Below, in pieces: positions 32,048-41,133 of a DNA stretch of 64,000 nucleotides. The position numbers were made by a program, and so were the translations under genes. Every line of letters starts with the position of its first letter. Position 1 is the first letter of the stretch. The stretch is from contig NZ_AUBC01000012.1 in assembly GCF_000429045.1 (NCBI RefSeq), positions 124,001 through 188,000 on the forward strand. Direction: 5' to 3'. The notes beneath the pieces were generated by a model. It saw only the letters and a program-made list of their open reading frames with translations, did no database searches and was not told the DNA's origin. This DNA is from Salinarimonas rosea DSM 21201 (GTDB lineage Bacteria; Pseudomonadota; Alphaproteobacteria; Rhizobiales; Beijerinckiaceae).

Positions 32048-32944
32048 TCAGCGGGCCGCGAGGAGCTCGCGCAGCGCCTCGACGAGGATCGGTCCGGCGC
32101 GCCGCGTCTCGAGCGGCCTGACGGACAGCGCCTGGATCTCGAAGACGAGCGGCGGCGCGATCGGGACGGCGGCGACGCCCACGTGCGTCGCCGCCTCCGC
32201 GGTGAACTCGTCCACGATCGAGACCCGCCCGAGGGTGCGCACGAGGTTCGGCACCGCGAGGAGCGAGCTCGCGGTGATGCGCTCGCGCCCGCCCGCACCG
32301 TCCGCCGGCGCGAGGTGCGCGACGAGGCGCCCGATCGGCCGGTCGAGCGGCATCCCGATGAGCCGCGGCTCGGCCGCGATCTCCTCCTGCGACACGGCCG
32401 CTCGGCCCTCCCACGGGTGGCCGGCGGGGAGGAGCGCCACGAGCCGGCCTTCGCCGATGCGGGTCGCGTGCAGGTCGGGCGCGTCGACCGATCCCGCGAC
32501 GATGCCGATGTCGGCGCGGCCCGCGCGCAGGGCTGCGAGCTGCTGGATGGCGCCGCCGACGTCCACGTCGATCTCGAGCTCCGGCATGCGCCGCGCCAGC
32601 TCCGCGATCGCGCGCGGCAGATGGAGCTGCGCGAGCAGGCCGACGCAGGTGATCGAGTAGCGCCGGCCCTGTCCCGTGCGCACCTCCGCGATGGAGCGCT
32701 CCAGCCGATCGAGCCCGTCGCCGAGGAAGCGGCTCTCCGCATAGATCCCCTCCGCCTCCGCCGTCGGATAGATGCGCCCGCGTTCCAGCACGAAGAGGGG
32801 CAGGCCGATGGCGCGCTCGAAGTCGCGCAGGTGGCGGCTCACGGTCGGCTGCGAGAGCCCGAGCAGCCGTGCGGCGGCGCTCACCGAGCCCTGCTCGAAG
32901 ACGGCGCAGAAGACCTGCAGACGTTGAACGGTGACGAAGCGCAT
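32048..32944 (-). CDS. LysR family regulator (TRAP 3 side)
   Basis: A 298-residue LysR protein. The helix-turn-helix is FCAVFEQGSVSAAARLLGLSQ plus PTVSRHLRDFERAIG (residues 12-47), followed by LFVLERGRIYPTAEA. The effector domain has ITCVGLLAQLHLPRAI and RADIGIVAGS. It is divergent from the DctM gene of TRAP system 3, with a perfect palindrome in the gap, the classic arrangement for an activator of the neighbouring operon. Confidence 0.9.
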   Translation of the reverse strand: MRFVTVQRLQVFCAVFEQGSVSAAARLLGLSQPTVSRHLRDFERAIGLPLFVLERGRIYPTAEAEGIYAESRFLGDGLDRLERSIAEVRTGQGRRYSITCVGLLAQLHLPRAIAELARRMPELEIDVDVGGAIQQLAALRAGRADIGIVAGSVDAPDLHATRIGEGRLVALLPAGHPWEGRAAVSQEEIAAEPRLIGMPLDRPIGRLVAHLAPADGAGGRERITASSLLAVPNLVRTLGRVSIVDEFTAEAATHVGVAAVPIAPPLVFEIQALSVRPLETRRAGPILVEALRELLAAR

Positions 32945-32962
32945 GCGGAAGCCCCGGAAGCA

Positions 32963-32983
32963 CCCATAGAAAGCTTCTATGGG
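32963..32983. promoter_or_regulatory. LysR-type operator palindrome
   Basis: CCCATAGAA (32963-32971), AGC, TTCTATGGG (32975-32983) is a perfect 9-bp inverted repeat and contains the T-N11-A spacing of LysR boxes (T at 32967, A at 32979). It lies 19 nt upstream of the lysR start and 92 nt before the divergent TRAP gene. Confidence 0.7.
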
Positions 32984-33074
32984 AGGCGCAAATCTTTTCT
33001 GTTTCCGAAACGCAAGGAGGCTTCTTTACTGACCCGCGAAGTGCGGCGATCGGCCGCCGGGGGGACTGCGCGGG

Positions 33075-34358
33075 ATGCAGGCTGGCGTCGTCATCGGCTT
33101 TCTGCTGATCGGCCTCTTGTCGGGGGCGGCGATCGCCTACGCCATCGGCGCGGCGGCGGTCCTCACCTTCGTGCTCGCCGACAACACCCGCTTCCTCGCG
33201 GTGCTGCCGCAGCGGCTGTTCTCGCAGCTCGACGTCTTCGCCTTCCTGGCGATGCCGCTCTTCATCCTCGCCGGCGACCTGATGAACCGCGGCGGCCTCG
33301 CCAAGGCGCTGATCGACTTCTCGATGGCGCTCGTCGGGCGGCTCAAGGGCGGGCTCGGGCACGTCAACGTGCTCACCAGCGTGTTCTTCGCCGGGGTCTC
33401 GGGCTCCGCCGTGTCGGACGCCGCCGCGCTCGGCAACGCGCTGGTGCCCGAGATGACCCGCCGCGGCTACAAGCTCGACTACGCCGCCGCCATCACCGGC
33501 GCGTCCTCGATCATCGGGCCGATCATCCCGCCGAGCACGATCCTGATCTTCTACGGCGCGCTGATGGAGACATCCGTCGCGGCGCTGTTCGCCGCCGGGA
33601 TCGTGCCGGGGCTGCTGCTCGCGGGCGTGCTCATGGCGATGAACGCCTTCTACGCCTGGCGCGACGACCATCCGGGCGGCAGCGACCTCGACGTGCCCCG
33701 GCTGCTGCCGTCCTTCGCCAAGGCGCTTCCCGCCCTGACGCTGCCGGTGATCATCCTCGGCGGCACGCTCTTCGGCGTGATGACGCCGGCGGAGGCGGCG
33801 GCCGTCGCCGTGGTCGCGGCGCTCGCGATCGGCGTCGCGTACGGCGACCTCGACGCCGCGCGGGTGCTCGCGAGCCTCAAGCGTACCGGCGTGCTCCTCG
33901 GTGCCTTGTTCATCATCCTGTGCGCGATCTCGACCTTCAGCTACCTCGCCGCGCTCCAGCAATGGCCGCAGGCGATCGCCGCGGCGGTGGCCGGCTTCGG
34001 CCTCTCGCCGCTCGGCTACCTGATGCTCGTCAACGTCGTCTTCCTCGTCGCCGGCATGGCGATGGACGTGAAGGCGGCGGTGGCCCTGTTCGCGCCGATC
34101 TTCGTGCCGCCGGCGCTGGCCATGGGCATCGACCCGGTGCACCTGGGCATCGTCATCTGCTTCAACATCACGACGGGCCTCCTGTCGCCGCCGCTCGGGG
34201 GCGTGCTGCTCATCCTCGCCACCACCGTGAACATGAACTACTGGCGCCTCATCCGCGCGACGCTGCCCTTCTTCCTGGCGGAGCTCGGCATCCTGGCGCT
34301 GCTCACCTTCTTCCCCGCGATCACGCTGGCCCTGCCGCGTGCGCTCGGCCTCGCCTGA
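33075..34358 (+). CDS. TRAP transporter large permease (DctM family), system 3
   Basis: A 427-residue polytopic protein: FLAMPLFILAGDLMNRGGLAK (about residues 57-77), VFFAGVSGSAVSDAAALGN, TGASSIIGPIIPPSTILIFYG and GLLSPPLGGVLLILATTV are DctM hallmarks. Here the large permease is the first gene and the DctP and DctQ genes follow, unlike the P-Q-M order of the two other systems in this window. Confidence 0.92.
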   Translation: MQAGVVIGFLLIGLLSGAAIAYAIGAAAVLTFVLADNTRFLAVLPQRLFSQLDVFAFLAMPLFILAGDLMNRGGLAKALIDFSMALVGRLKGGLGHVNVLTSVFFAGVSGSAVSDAAALGNALVPEMTRRGYKLDYAAAITGASSIIGPIIPPSTILIFYGALMETSVAALFAAGIVPGLLLAGVLMAMNAFYAWRDDHPGGSDLDVPRLLPSFAKALPALTLPVIILGGTLFGVMTPAEAAAVAVVAALAIGVAYGDLDAARVLASLKRTGVLLGALFIILCAISTFSYLAALQQWPQAIAAAVAGFGLSPLGYLMLVNVVFLVAGMAMDVKAAVALFAPIFVPPALAMGIDPVHLGIVICFNITTGLLSPPLGGVLLILATTVNMNYWRLIRATLPFFLAELGILALLTFFPAITLALPRALGLA

Positions 34359-34404
34359 GGCCGGCACGAACCCTCAACGAGAAAACACGAACAGGAGAGC
34401 GGAC

Positions 34405-35409
34405 ATGACCCGGACAGCCCTCGCCCCCGCGATGCTCGCGGCGGCCCTCCTCGCCGGCACGGCGCTGGTGCCGAACGCGGCGCTCGCGTACGAGATCAAG
34501 ATCGCCATGAACGGCGTCGACGATCCGGTCACGAACGCCGAGGCCGCCTTCGCCCGCGGCTTCGCGCAGGCGCTGGAGGGCAGCGATTTCACCGCCGCGG
34601 TCTTCCCGTCGGGCACGCTCGGCAACGAGCAGGAGCGCTTCGACCAGGTCGCCCAGGGGCTCGTCGAGCTGAACCTCGCCACCGTCTCGACCGCCTTCGG
34701 CATGAGCCCGCTCCTGCGCGGCGTGCTCCTGCCGTTCATGTTCGAGTCGAACGAGGAGTTCGACGCCATCGTGGCGCAGACGGACCTGCTCGACCAGATG
34801 AACGAGCCGCTCCTGGAGAACGGCGTTCGGCTCGCCGGCTTCAACTACATCGGCATGCCGATCGGCATCCACAACACCGAGGTCCCGATCACGACGATGG
34901 CGGACCTCGAGGGCATCCGCTTCCGCGCGCTCAATGCCGAGCAGCTCGAGTACATCGAGGCGCTGGGCGCGAACGGGACGATCGTCGCCTGGTCGGAGGT
35001 GGCGAACGCCATCCAGACCGGCATCGCCGACGGCTACCTCAACCCGCCGAACTCGGCCATCCGCACCGGCCACACCGAGTTCCTGAAGCACTTCACCCAG
35101 GCGAACATCTCGCCCTCGACCCGCGCCGTGCTGATTTCCGAGGACTGGTACGCCTCCCTCTCGGACGACGAGCAGGCCACGATCGACGCGGCCATCGAGG
35201 CCGGCATCGAGGCGAACCGGGCCTGGATCGACGAGTGGTCCGGCATCGTCACCGAGCGGCATCTGGAGGCGGGCGTCACCCTCTCCGAGCTCGCGCCGGG
35301 CGAGCGCGACAAGATGGCGGAGGCGACCCGTCCGACCTGGGACTCGATCATGACGGCCGAGGATCTCCAGGCCTATCTCGACGCGCTGGCGCAGGTGCGC
35401 GGCCAGTGA
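34405..35409 (+). CDS. TRAP transporter solute-binding protein (DctP family), system 3
   Basis: A 334-residue periplasmic protein with signal peptide ending ALA-YE. Visible DctP elements are VFPSGTLGNEQERFDQVAQG, MADLEGIRFRALNAEQLEYIEALGA (with the conserved arginine) and VANAIQTGIADGYLNPPNSA. ATG 34405 is chosen as it follows AGGAGAG and starts the signal peptide; an in-frame start 66 nt upstream has none. Downstream lie the DctQ gene and a D-aminoacylase-type gene, which hints at N-acylated amino acids as cargo (inference). Confidence 0.92.
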   Translation: MTRTALAPAMLAAALLAGTALVPNAALAYEIKIAMNGVDDPVTNAEAAFARGFAQALEGSDFTAAVFPSGTLGNEQERFDQVAQGLVELNLATVSTAFGMSPLLRGVLLPFMFESNEEFDAIVAQTDLLDQMNEPLLENGVRLAGFNYIGMPIGIHNTEVPITTMADLEGIRFRALNAEQLEYIEALGANGTIVAWSEVANAIQTGIADGYLNPPNSAIRTGHTEFLKHFTQANISPSTRAVLISEDWYASLSDDEQATIDAAIEAGIEANRAWIDEWSGIVTERHLEAGVTLSELAPGERDKMAEATRPTWDSIMTAEDLQAYLDALAQVRGQ

Positions 35410-35434
35410 GGCCGCGCGGGATCGGAGCCGTGAG

Positions 35435-35968
35435 ATGACGAAGACGCTGGGCAGGGCGGTGATCGCCGCGAGCGACGGGCTCGACCGCGTGGCGCGGGCA
35501 CTGACCGTGACCTTCCTGTGCGTTCTCGTCGTCGCGGTGATGATCCAGGTCGTGGCGCGCTACGCCTTCGACTCGCCGCCGGCGTGGACGGAGGAGCTCG
35601 CGCGCTACGCCATGATCTGGGCGGGGCTGATGGGCGCGACGATGTCGTTCAAGCGCCGCTTCGACCCCGCCATGTTCCAGAACCCGCACCCGCGGCTGGC
35701 CGCGCTCGCCGTGGGCGCGGCCGTCATGCAGTCGCTCGTGGTGCTCGTCTACCTGCTGCCGATCCTCTGGCACAGCGTCTACGGGCCCGGCATGAACTTC
35801 GAGCGCGGGTTCCTGCTGCGTCATGCGCGCATGAGCGCGAGCACGCTCGACGTGCCGACGCTCGTCGTCGCGATCGCGGTGCCGCTGATGGTGGTCGTCA
35901 TCCTCGTCCACCTCGCGGCGCGCTGGTGCGGCGACCCGGCGGGCTCGGTGCCGTCCGCGGACGGCTGA
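35435..35968 (+). CDS. TRAP transporter small permease (DctQ family), system 3
   Basis: A 177-residue protein with four helices. VTFLCVLVVAVMIQVVARYAF then SPPAWTEELARYAMIWAGLMG (about residues 48-68) has the full DctQ signature RYxF..PxxWxEEL, and the basic loop SFKRRFDP follows. Located 25 nt behind the DctP gene and 45 nt before the deacylase gene. Confidence 0.92.
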   Translation: MTKTLGRAVIAASDGLDRVARALTVTFLCVLVVAVMIQVVARYAFDSPPAWTEELARYAMIWAGLMGATMSFKRRFDPAMFQNPHPRLAALAVGAAVMQSLVVLVYLLPILWHSVYGPGMNFERGFLLRHARMSASTLDVPTLVVAIAVPLMVVVILVHLAARWCGDPAGSVPSADG

Positions 35969-36013
35969 GCCGGCATACGATCCCATCCGAGACGCATTGG
36001 AGGAGGCACCCGC

Positions 36014-37495
36014 ATGCGGGCCGACACCCTGTTCCGCCACGCGCAGATCATCGACGGCACCGGCGCGCCGCGCCGCACGGGCGACGTCGCCGTCGTCGAC
36101 GACCGGGTCGTCGCGGTGGGCGACCTCTCCCGCTGGAGCGCGAACCGCGTCGAGGACTGCACGGGGCTCGCGCTGGCACCCGGCTTCATCGATCCGCACA
36201 CGCACCACGACGACGTCGTGCTCGGCGATCCGGACATGGCCTGCATGGTCAGCCAGGGCGTGACGACGATCATCAACGGCAATTGCGGCTTCTCGATCGC
36301 GCCGCTCACCCATTCCGGCCCGCTGCCGGCGCCGCTCGGCATGATCCTGGACGAGACGGCGCCGCGCTTCTCGAGCTACGGCGCCTACAAGGCGCGTCTC
36401 GACGCCGCGCCGCCCTCCGTCAACACCGCCTGCCTGATCGGCCACGGCACCTTGCGCATCAACGAGGTCGCCGATCTCGGCCGCCCGGCGGACGCGCGCG
36501 AGATCGCCGCGATGCGCGCGGCGCTGGACCGCGCGCTGGCGGAGGGCGGCATCGGCCTCTCCACCGGGCCGTTCTATCCGCCCGCGCGCGCGGCGCCGAC
36601 GTCCGAGCTCGTCGCCATGGCCGAGGTCGCGCAGGCTCACGGCAAGCTCTACGTCACGCACATGCGCGACGAGGGCGACCGCGTCGTCGAGGCGCTGCAG
36701 GAGACACTCCAGATCGGGCGCGAGGCCTGCTGCGGCGTCCATGTCTCGCACCACAAGTGCGCCGGGCTCGCCAATCACGGGCTCTCGGAGACGACGCTCA
36801 AGATCATCGACGAGGCCCGCGCGCACCAGGACATCGGGCTCGACACGACGCCGTGGATCGCCTCCTCGACGATGCTGAACTCCGGCCGCCACCGCCAGGC
36901 GACTCGGGTCATCGTCGCCGAATCGAAGCCGCATCCGGAATGCGCCGGCCGCGATCTCGCGGACGTCGCGGCGGAATGGGGCGTCGATCTCGACGAGGCC
37001 GTGGAGCGGCTCGTGCCGGCGACGGGGATCTTCTTCATCATGGACGAGGGCGACGTCCAGCGCATCCTCGCCTACGAGCACACGATCGTCTGCTCGGACG
37101 GCATCGCCAAGGGCTCCCACCCGCACCCGCGCACCTGGGGCACCTTCCCGCGGGTGCTCGGCCGCTACGTGCGCGAGCACCCGCTGTTCACGCTGGAGGA
37201 GGCGGTGCGGCGCATGACCTCGATGCCGGCGGACCGCTTCGGTCTCGCCGGGCGCGGGCGCATCGCCGAGGGCGGCTTCGCCGACCTCGTCCTGTTCGAC
37301 CCCGACCTGATCCGCGAGGGCGCCACCTACGAGACGCCGACGCGGCCGGCGGAGGGCATCCGCAGCGTCCTCGTCAACGGCCGCGAGGTCTGGCGCGAGG
37401 GCGCGGGGACCGGCGCGCGGCCCGGTCGCACGCTCGATCGTGCGGCCGCCGGAGCCGTTCCGCCGGTCAGCCCGCCTTCGGGGTCGGCAGGATGA
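36014..37495 (+). CDS. N-acyl-D-amino-acid deacylase (D-aminoacylase) family amidohydrolase
   Basis: A 493-residue enzyme of the amidohydrolase superfamily. Metal-binding HTHHD (62-66), the D-aminoacylase hallmark NGNCGFS with the metal-bridging cysteine at 91, YVTHMRDEGDRVVEAL, VSHHKCAG and the catalytic-aspartate region VCSDGIA are all present, as is the C-terminal beta-sandwich return (LVLFDPDLI...VLVNGREVW). It would hydrolyse N-acyl-D-amino acids to a carboxylate and a D-amino acid. GGAGG precedes the ATG. It ends the TRAP 3 operon and overlaps the convergent SDR gene by 29 nt. Confidence 0.88.
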   Translation: MRADTLFRHAQIIDGTGAPRRTGDVAVVDDRVVAVGDLSRWSANRVEDCTGLALAPGFIDPHTHHDDVVLGDPDMACMVSQGVTTIINGNCGFSIAPLTHSGPLPAPLGMILDETAPRFSSYGAYKARLDAAPPSVNTACLIGHGTLRINEVADLGRPADAREIAAMRAALDRALAEGGIGLSTGPFYPPARAAPTSELVAMAEVAQAHGKLYVTHMRDEGDRVVEALQETLQIGREACCGVHVSHHKCAGLANHGLSETTLKIIDEARAHQDIGLDTTPWIASSTMLNSGRHRQATRVIVAESKPHPECAGRDLADVAAEWGVDLDEAVERLVPATGIFFIMDEGDVQRILAYEHTIVCSDGIAKGSHPHPRTWGTFPRVLGRYVREHPLFTLEEAVRRMTSMPADRFGLAGRGRIAEGGFADLVLFDPDLIREGATYETPTRPAEGIRSVLVNGREVWREGAGTGARPGRTLDRAAAGAVPPVSPPSGSAG

Positions 37496-38168
37496 CCAGC
37501 TCGGTCACGTCGACGCTCTCGGGCTGCGAGAGCGCGTAGACCACGCCGCGCGCGATGTCGTCCGGGCGCAGGGCGTCGGGCTTCGCCTCGTCGAAGAAGG
37601 GCGTGTCGACCATGCCCGGCTCGATCAGCGTGACGCGAACGCCGGTGCCGGCGAGCTCCTCGCGCAGGTTGTAGCCGATGGCGGTCACGGCCCACTTGCT
37701 GGCCGCGTACATCGAGCCGGCGAGGGTGCGCCGCCCGGCGATCGAGCCCGTGATCAGCACGTGCCCGCGCGCCGCCTTCACGTGGGCGAGCGTCGCGCGC
37801 AGGGTGTGCGCGACGCCCAGGATGTTGACCTCGACGATCCGCCGCCAGCTCTCCGGCGGCGCCCCCGAGAACCCGCCGGGCTCGCCGCCGACGCCGGCAT
37901 TGGCGAACACTGCGTCGAGCCGTCCGAAGCGCTCGAGCACCGTCGCCGCCATGCGCTCCTGGTCGGCGTAGTCGGTGACGTCGCAGGGGATCGTCGTGGC
38001 GCGCTCGGCGCCGAGCTCCTCGGCGAGCGCCGCGAGCTTATCGGTCGAGCGCGCGGCCAGCGCCACGCGCCAGCCGGCCTCGACGGCCCGCCGGGCGGTG
38101 GCGGCGCCGATGCCGGTGGAGGCGCCGGTGACGAGGAGGACGCGGTCGTGGGGTGTCGTGTCGGGCAT
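37467..38168 (-). CDS. Short-chain dehydrogenase/reductase
   Basis: A 233-residue classical SDR: TGASTGIG (residues 14-21), FANAGVGG, ITGSIAGRR with the catalytic serine, and YAASKWA with catalytic tyrosine and lysine. ARST after strand 2 (basic/neutral) suggests NADP(H). The C-terminal TELVILPTPKAG matches the YdfG/serine-dehydrogenase-like branch (3-hydroxy acid dehydrogenases). It stands between two convergent/divergent units without clear operon partners; the substrate cannot be named. Confidence 0.88.
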   Translation of the reverse strand: MPDTTPHDRVLLVTGASTGIGAATARRAVEAGWRVALAARSTDKLAALAEELGAERATTIPCDVTDYADQERMAATVLERFGRLDAVFANAGVGGEPGGFSGAPPESWRRIVEVNILGVAHTLRATLAHVKAARGHVLITGSIAGRRTLAGSMYAASKWAVTAIGYNLREELAGTGVRVTLIEPGMVDTPFFDEAKPDALRPDDIARGVVYALSQPESVDVTELVILPTPKAG

Positions 38169-38269
38169 GGGGACTCTCTGTTCGCAGGGACGAGCGGGGA
38201 AGGCAGCGTGCTGCCGCCGATCGGTTCCGATCCAACGCGCGACATCGGCCGGGCGATGCTCCGTCGCGT

Positions 38270-39553
38270 TCACGAACCCTCGACCGCGCCGCGCCCCGTC
38301 GGTGCCGGCTCCCACCCGAACACGCTGCGCCCGCCGTACTCGTGCGAGCGCGCCTTCTCCTGCGCCATGAACGCGTCCACCGACGGCCCCGTCGCATGAG
38401 CCTCGAGCCGGCGGGCCTGGGCGTCGAGGCGGCGCAGGGCGGCGAGCTCGTCCGCCTCGCCGAGGCGCGCCTTGCGCACGGCGGCCTTCATCACGGCGAT
38501 GGTGCGGTCGTAGACGGCGGTGGGGACGGGAAACGGGTTGCGGTCCTTGCCGCCGTGGGCGAGCGAGAAGCGGGCGGGATCGCTGAAGCGGCAGGGTGTG
38601 CCGTGCACGACCTCCGCGACCATGGCGAGCGAGAGGACGGTGCGCGCGCCGACGCCCGGCGTCAGCAGGAGGTCGGGGAAGTCGACCGGCCCGCGCTCGG
38701 TCGCTGCCGCGAGCGCGCCGTGCAGGCGCCGCGCGACGACGGTCTCGGCGCGCACCTCCTCGTGCGCCGGCATCACGAGATGCGGCAGGAGCGGCTGTTG
38801 CGGCTCGGCGGGAGCCGGCGTGCGCCCGGCCTCACGCGCCGCCGCCGCGTCGAGCCGCGCGATCTCGCCGACGATCCCGTCCGGCCCCATCTCTGCGAGG
38901 ATATCGAGCTGGCGGGCACGCGACGCCTGCGCCCGGCGGTCCGCCAGGTTGACGATCGTGCCCTGGCCGGGCCCGTCCACCGCCGCGTGCGGGCTGTCGA
39001 CGAAGCTCGAGAGCCCCTCCGACAGCCAATGGTAGCGCCGCGCCTGCTTGCGGTCCCCGTTCATGCCCTGCTGGATCACCGCCCAACGGCCGTCGTCGGT
39101 GACGACGAAGCCGTGGAGATACAGCGCGAACCCGTCCTGCACCGCGGCGGAATCCACCTTGGCGACGAGCCGGCTCGCCCGGGCGAGGGCGGCGCCGTCG
39201 ACCCCCGTGCGCTCGCCCACGGCGAGAAGCTCGGCCGGCGTGGCGCGAGACTGCTTGCCCCGCCCGCCGCAGACGTGGATGCCGAGCTCGCCCGCCCGCG
39301 GGCCGAGCCCGCGCTTGAGCGCACCGAGCACGCTCGTCGTCACGCCCGACGAGTGCCAGTCCATCCCGATCACGGCGCCGAAGCTCTGGAACCAGAACGG
39401 ATGCGCGAGGCGCCGCAGGAACTCGTCGCGCCCGTATTCCAGCACGATCGCTTCCGCCATCACGGCGCCGAGCGCCGTCATCCGCTCCCCGAGCCAGCGG
39501 GGAACACGGCCGCCGTGGAGCGGGAGATCGGCGCTGCCGGAGCGTTTCGTCAT
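38270..39553 (-). CDS. DUF763 domain protein
   Basis: A 427-residue soluble protein. The DUF763 features are the N-terminal RSGSADLPLHGGRVPRWL, WFQSFGAVIGMDWHSSGVTT, GIHVCGGRGKQSRATP (about residues 93-108) and, near the C-terminus, TPGVGARTVLSLAMVAEVVHG and FSDPARFSLAHGGKDRNPFP, a helix-hairpin-helix-like piece suggestive of nucleic-acid contact. The family is best known from archaea and thermophiles and has no established function; distribution in alphaproteobacteria is patchy as far as I know. ATG 39553 fits the family start. Confidence 0.85.
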   Translation of the reverse strand: MTKRSGSADLPLHGGRVPRWLGERMTALGAVMAEAIVLEYGRDEFLRRLAHPFWFQSFGAVIGMDWHSSGVTTSVLGALKRGLGPRAGELGIHVCGGRGKQSRATPAELLAVGERTGVDGAALARASRLVAKVDSAAVQDGFALYLHGFVVTDDGRWAVIQQGMNGDRKQARRYHWLSEGLSSFVDSPHAAVDGPGQGTIVNLADRRAQASRARQLDILAEMGPDGIVGEIARLDAAAAREAGRTPAPAEPQQPLLPHLVMPAHEEVRAETVVARRLHGALAAATERGPVDFPDLLLTPGVGARTVLSLAMVAEVVHGTPCRFSDPARFSLAHGGKDRNPFPVPTAVYDRTIAVMKAAVRKARLGEADELAALRRLDAQARRLEAHATGPSVDAFMAQEKARSHEYGGRSVFGWEPAPTGRGAVEGS

Positions 39554-39620
39554 GAGAACGGATCGTGCACGGATCCCGCCTCGACGCAAGCGCGAATCCG
39601 CGCGCCGATCACGCGAGGCG

Positions 39621-40208
39621 TCAGTCGAGGGCCTGGGCACGCGCGAAGGCGTCCCGCGCCGTGCACCGGGCGATCCAGTCGCGGACCGCCGGGTCCGCGG
39701 GGACCGCATCCGGTAGGTACAGGTAGAGCGAGCAGAGCAGGATGTCGGCCGCGGTGAAGCGCTCGCCCATCAGCCAGGGGCCCGTCCGCAGCGCCGCACT
39801 GAGACGCGCGGCGACGGCCTCGCGGTCGCGGAAGGTGGTGTGGGCGATCGGGTGGTCCGACACGCCCATCATCTCCAGGAGGTACACCGGCTCGAGCACG
39901 CCGCCGTACCAGAACAGCCAGGTCAGGTAGGCGCCCCGGCCCGGTTCCGAGGCGCCGATGCCGAGGCCGCGCTCCGGGAAGAGATCGGTGAGGTAGAGCA
40001 GGATCGCGCCGCTCTCGGTGACGAGGTCGCCGTCGTGCACGAGCGCCGGCACCTTGCCCTCGGGGTGTGGGTTGCGCGGGTCGCGGCCGCCGCTGCCGTC
40101 CTGCCGGCGGATGTCGGTGCGGATCGTCTCGACGGGCGCGTCGAGCTCCTGCAGCAGCCACAGCACGCGGTCTGAGCGGGACTTGGAGGCGTGGTAGAAG
40201 GTCAGCAT
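39621..40208 (-). CDS. Glutathione S-transferase family protein
   Basis: A 195-residue GST: thioredoxin-like N-terminal half starting MLTFYHASKSRSDRVLWLL, with the cis-proline motif GKVPALV and the glutathione-binding LVTESGAILLYL (about residues 62-73); all-helical C-terminal half with GERFTAADILL (N-capping box). The catalytic position in the first loop is serine (ASKSRSDR). Divergent from the WYL regulator gene with a 73-nt shared gap, so that regulator may control it. Confidence 0.88.
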   Translation of the reverse strand: MLTFYHASKSRSDRVLWLLQELDAPVETIRTDIRRQDGSGGRDPRNPHPEGKVPALVHDGDLVTESGAILLYLTDLFPERGLGIGASEPGRGAYLTWLFWYGGVLEPVYLLEMMGVSDHPIAHTTFRDREAVAARLSAALRTGPWLMGERFTAADILLCSLYLYLPDAVPADPAVRDWIARCTARDAFARAQALD

Positions 40209-40281
40209 GGGATGTCCTCGTTTCATCGACGGGCTATCCTTGCGCCCGGGATGCTGACGGTTCGCGTCAGGAGGACGATCG

Positions 40282-40971
40282 ATGCCCCGCAGCGACAGGC
40301 TGCTCCAGCTGCTCCAGCATCTGCGCACCGAGCGGCCGCCCGTCACCGCGGCGCGGCTCGCGGACCTCACCGGCGTCTCGGAGCGCTCGGTCTACCGGGA
40401 CATGGCGGCCCTGCGGGCGCTCGGCGCGCGGATCGAGGGGCAGGCGGGCTACGGCTTCACGCTGGAGGAGGACATCGTGCTGCCGCCGCAGATGCTCGGG
40501 CGCCTGGAGATGGAGGCGGTGATCCTCGGCCTCTCCACGGTGCAGGCGGAGGGCGACCCGAGCCTCGCCCGTGCCGCCCGGGATGCCCTCGCGAAGATCA
40601 CCGCGACGCTGCCCGAGAGCCTGCGCGACCAGGCCCGCCACGCCGCGCTGCGCGTCGCGCGGGTGCATTCCAAGCCGGCCGTCGCCATCGACCCGCAGAT
40701 CGTCCGGCGCGCCGTGTGGGAGGAGCAGGCGCTCGACGTCGTCTACGTCGACGATGCGGGCACGGAGACGAGCCGCCGGATCTGGCCGCTGTCGGTGGTG
40801 TTCTTCGAGCGCGCCCTGATCCTCTTGGCCTTCTGCCGGTTGCGCGAGGATTTCCGGTCGTTCCGGCTCGACCGCATCCGCACCCTGTCCGAGCCCGGCG
40901 TCGGCTTCCGCCCGCGGCGGGTCCCGCTGCTGCGGGAGTTCCTCGCCAGCCGGGAGTGGCCGACCTGCTAG
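40282..40971 (+). CDS. YafY/WYL-domain transcriptional regulator
   Basis: A 229-residue regulator. N-terminal winged helix: RLLQLLQHLRTERPPVTAARL, then LTGVSERSVYRDMAALRALG (HTH_11, about residues 6-48). The C-terminal WYL domain is seen in LDVVYVDDAGTETSRRIWPLSVVFFERALILLAF (positions 150-185) and FRSFRLDRIRTL; the W-Y-L core is W-S-V here. WYL domains are thought to sense small ligands or nucleic acids. Divergent from the GST gene. Confidence 0.88.
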   Translation: MPRSDRLLQLLQHLRTERPPVTAARLADLTGVSERSVYRDMAALRALGARIEGQAGYGFTLEEDIVLPPQMLGRLEMEAVILGLSTVQAEGDPSLARAARDALAKITATLPESLRDQARHAALRVARVHSKPAVAIDPQIVRRAVWEEQALDVVYVDDAGTETSRRIWPLSVVFFERALILLAFCRLREDFRSFRLDRIRTLSEPGVGFRPRRVPLLREFLASREWPTC

Positions 40972-40990
40972 TCCGGTGGTCGAGCCGGAT

Positions 40991-41010
40991 CGCCGGCCGG
41001 TCGGCCGGCG
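40991..41010. terminator. Possible hairpin between convergent genes
   Basis: CGCCGGCCG (40991-40999), GT, CGGCCGGCG (41002-41010) is a perfect palindrome in the gap between the WYL regulator and the convergent lipoprotein gene. It could end both transcripts; no U-run is present. Confidence 0.35.
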
Positions 41011-41133
41011 GGCGCGGCGCTGCTCCTCGACCAGTGGGCACGGTAGGACGGCACGGTCTCCATGTCGGAGGGCATCACCGGGATTCGCCGACCGGATCCC
41101 GCCGGTGAGACGAGGCTCTCGCGCGCGGGCGGC

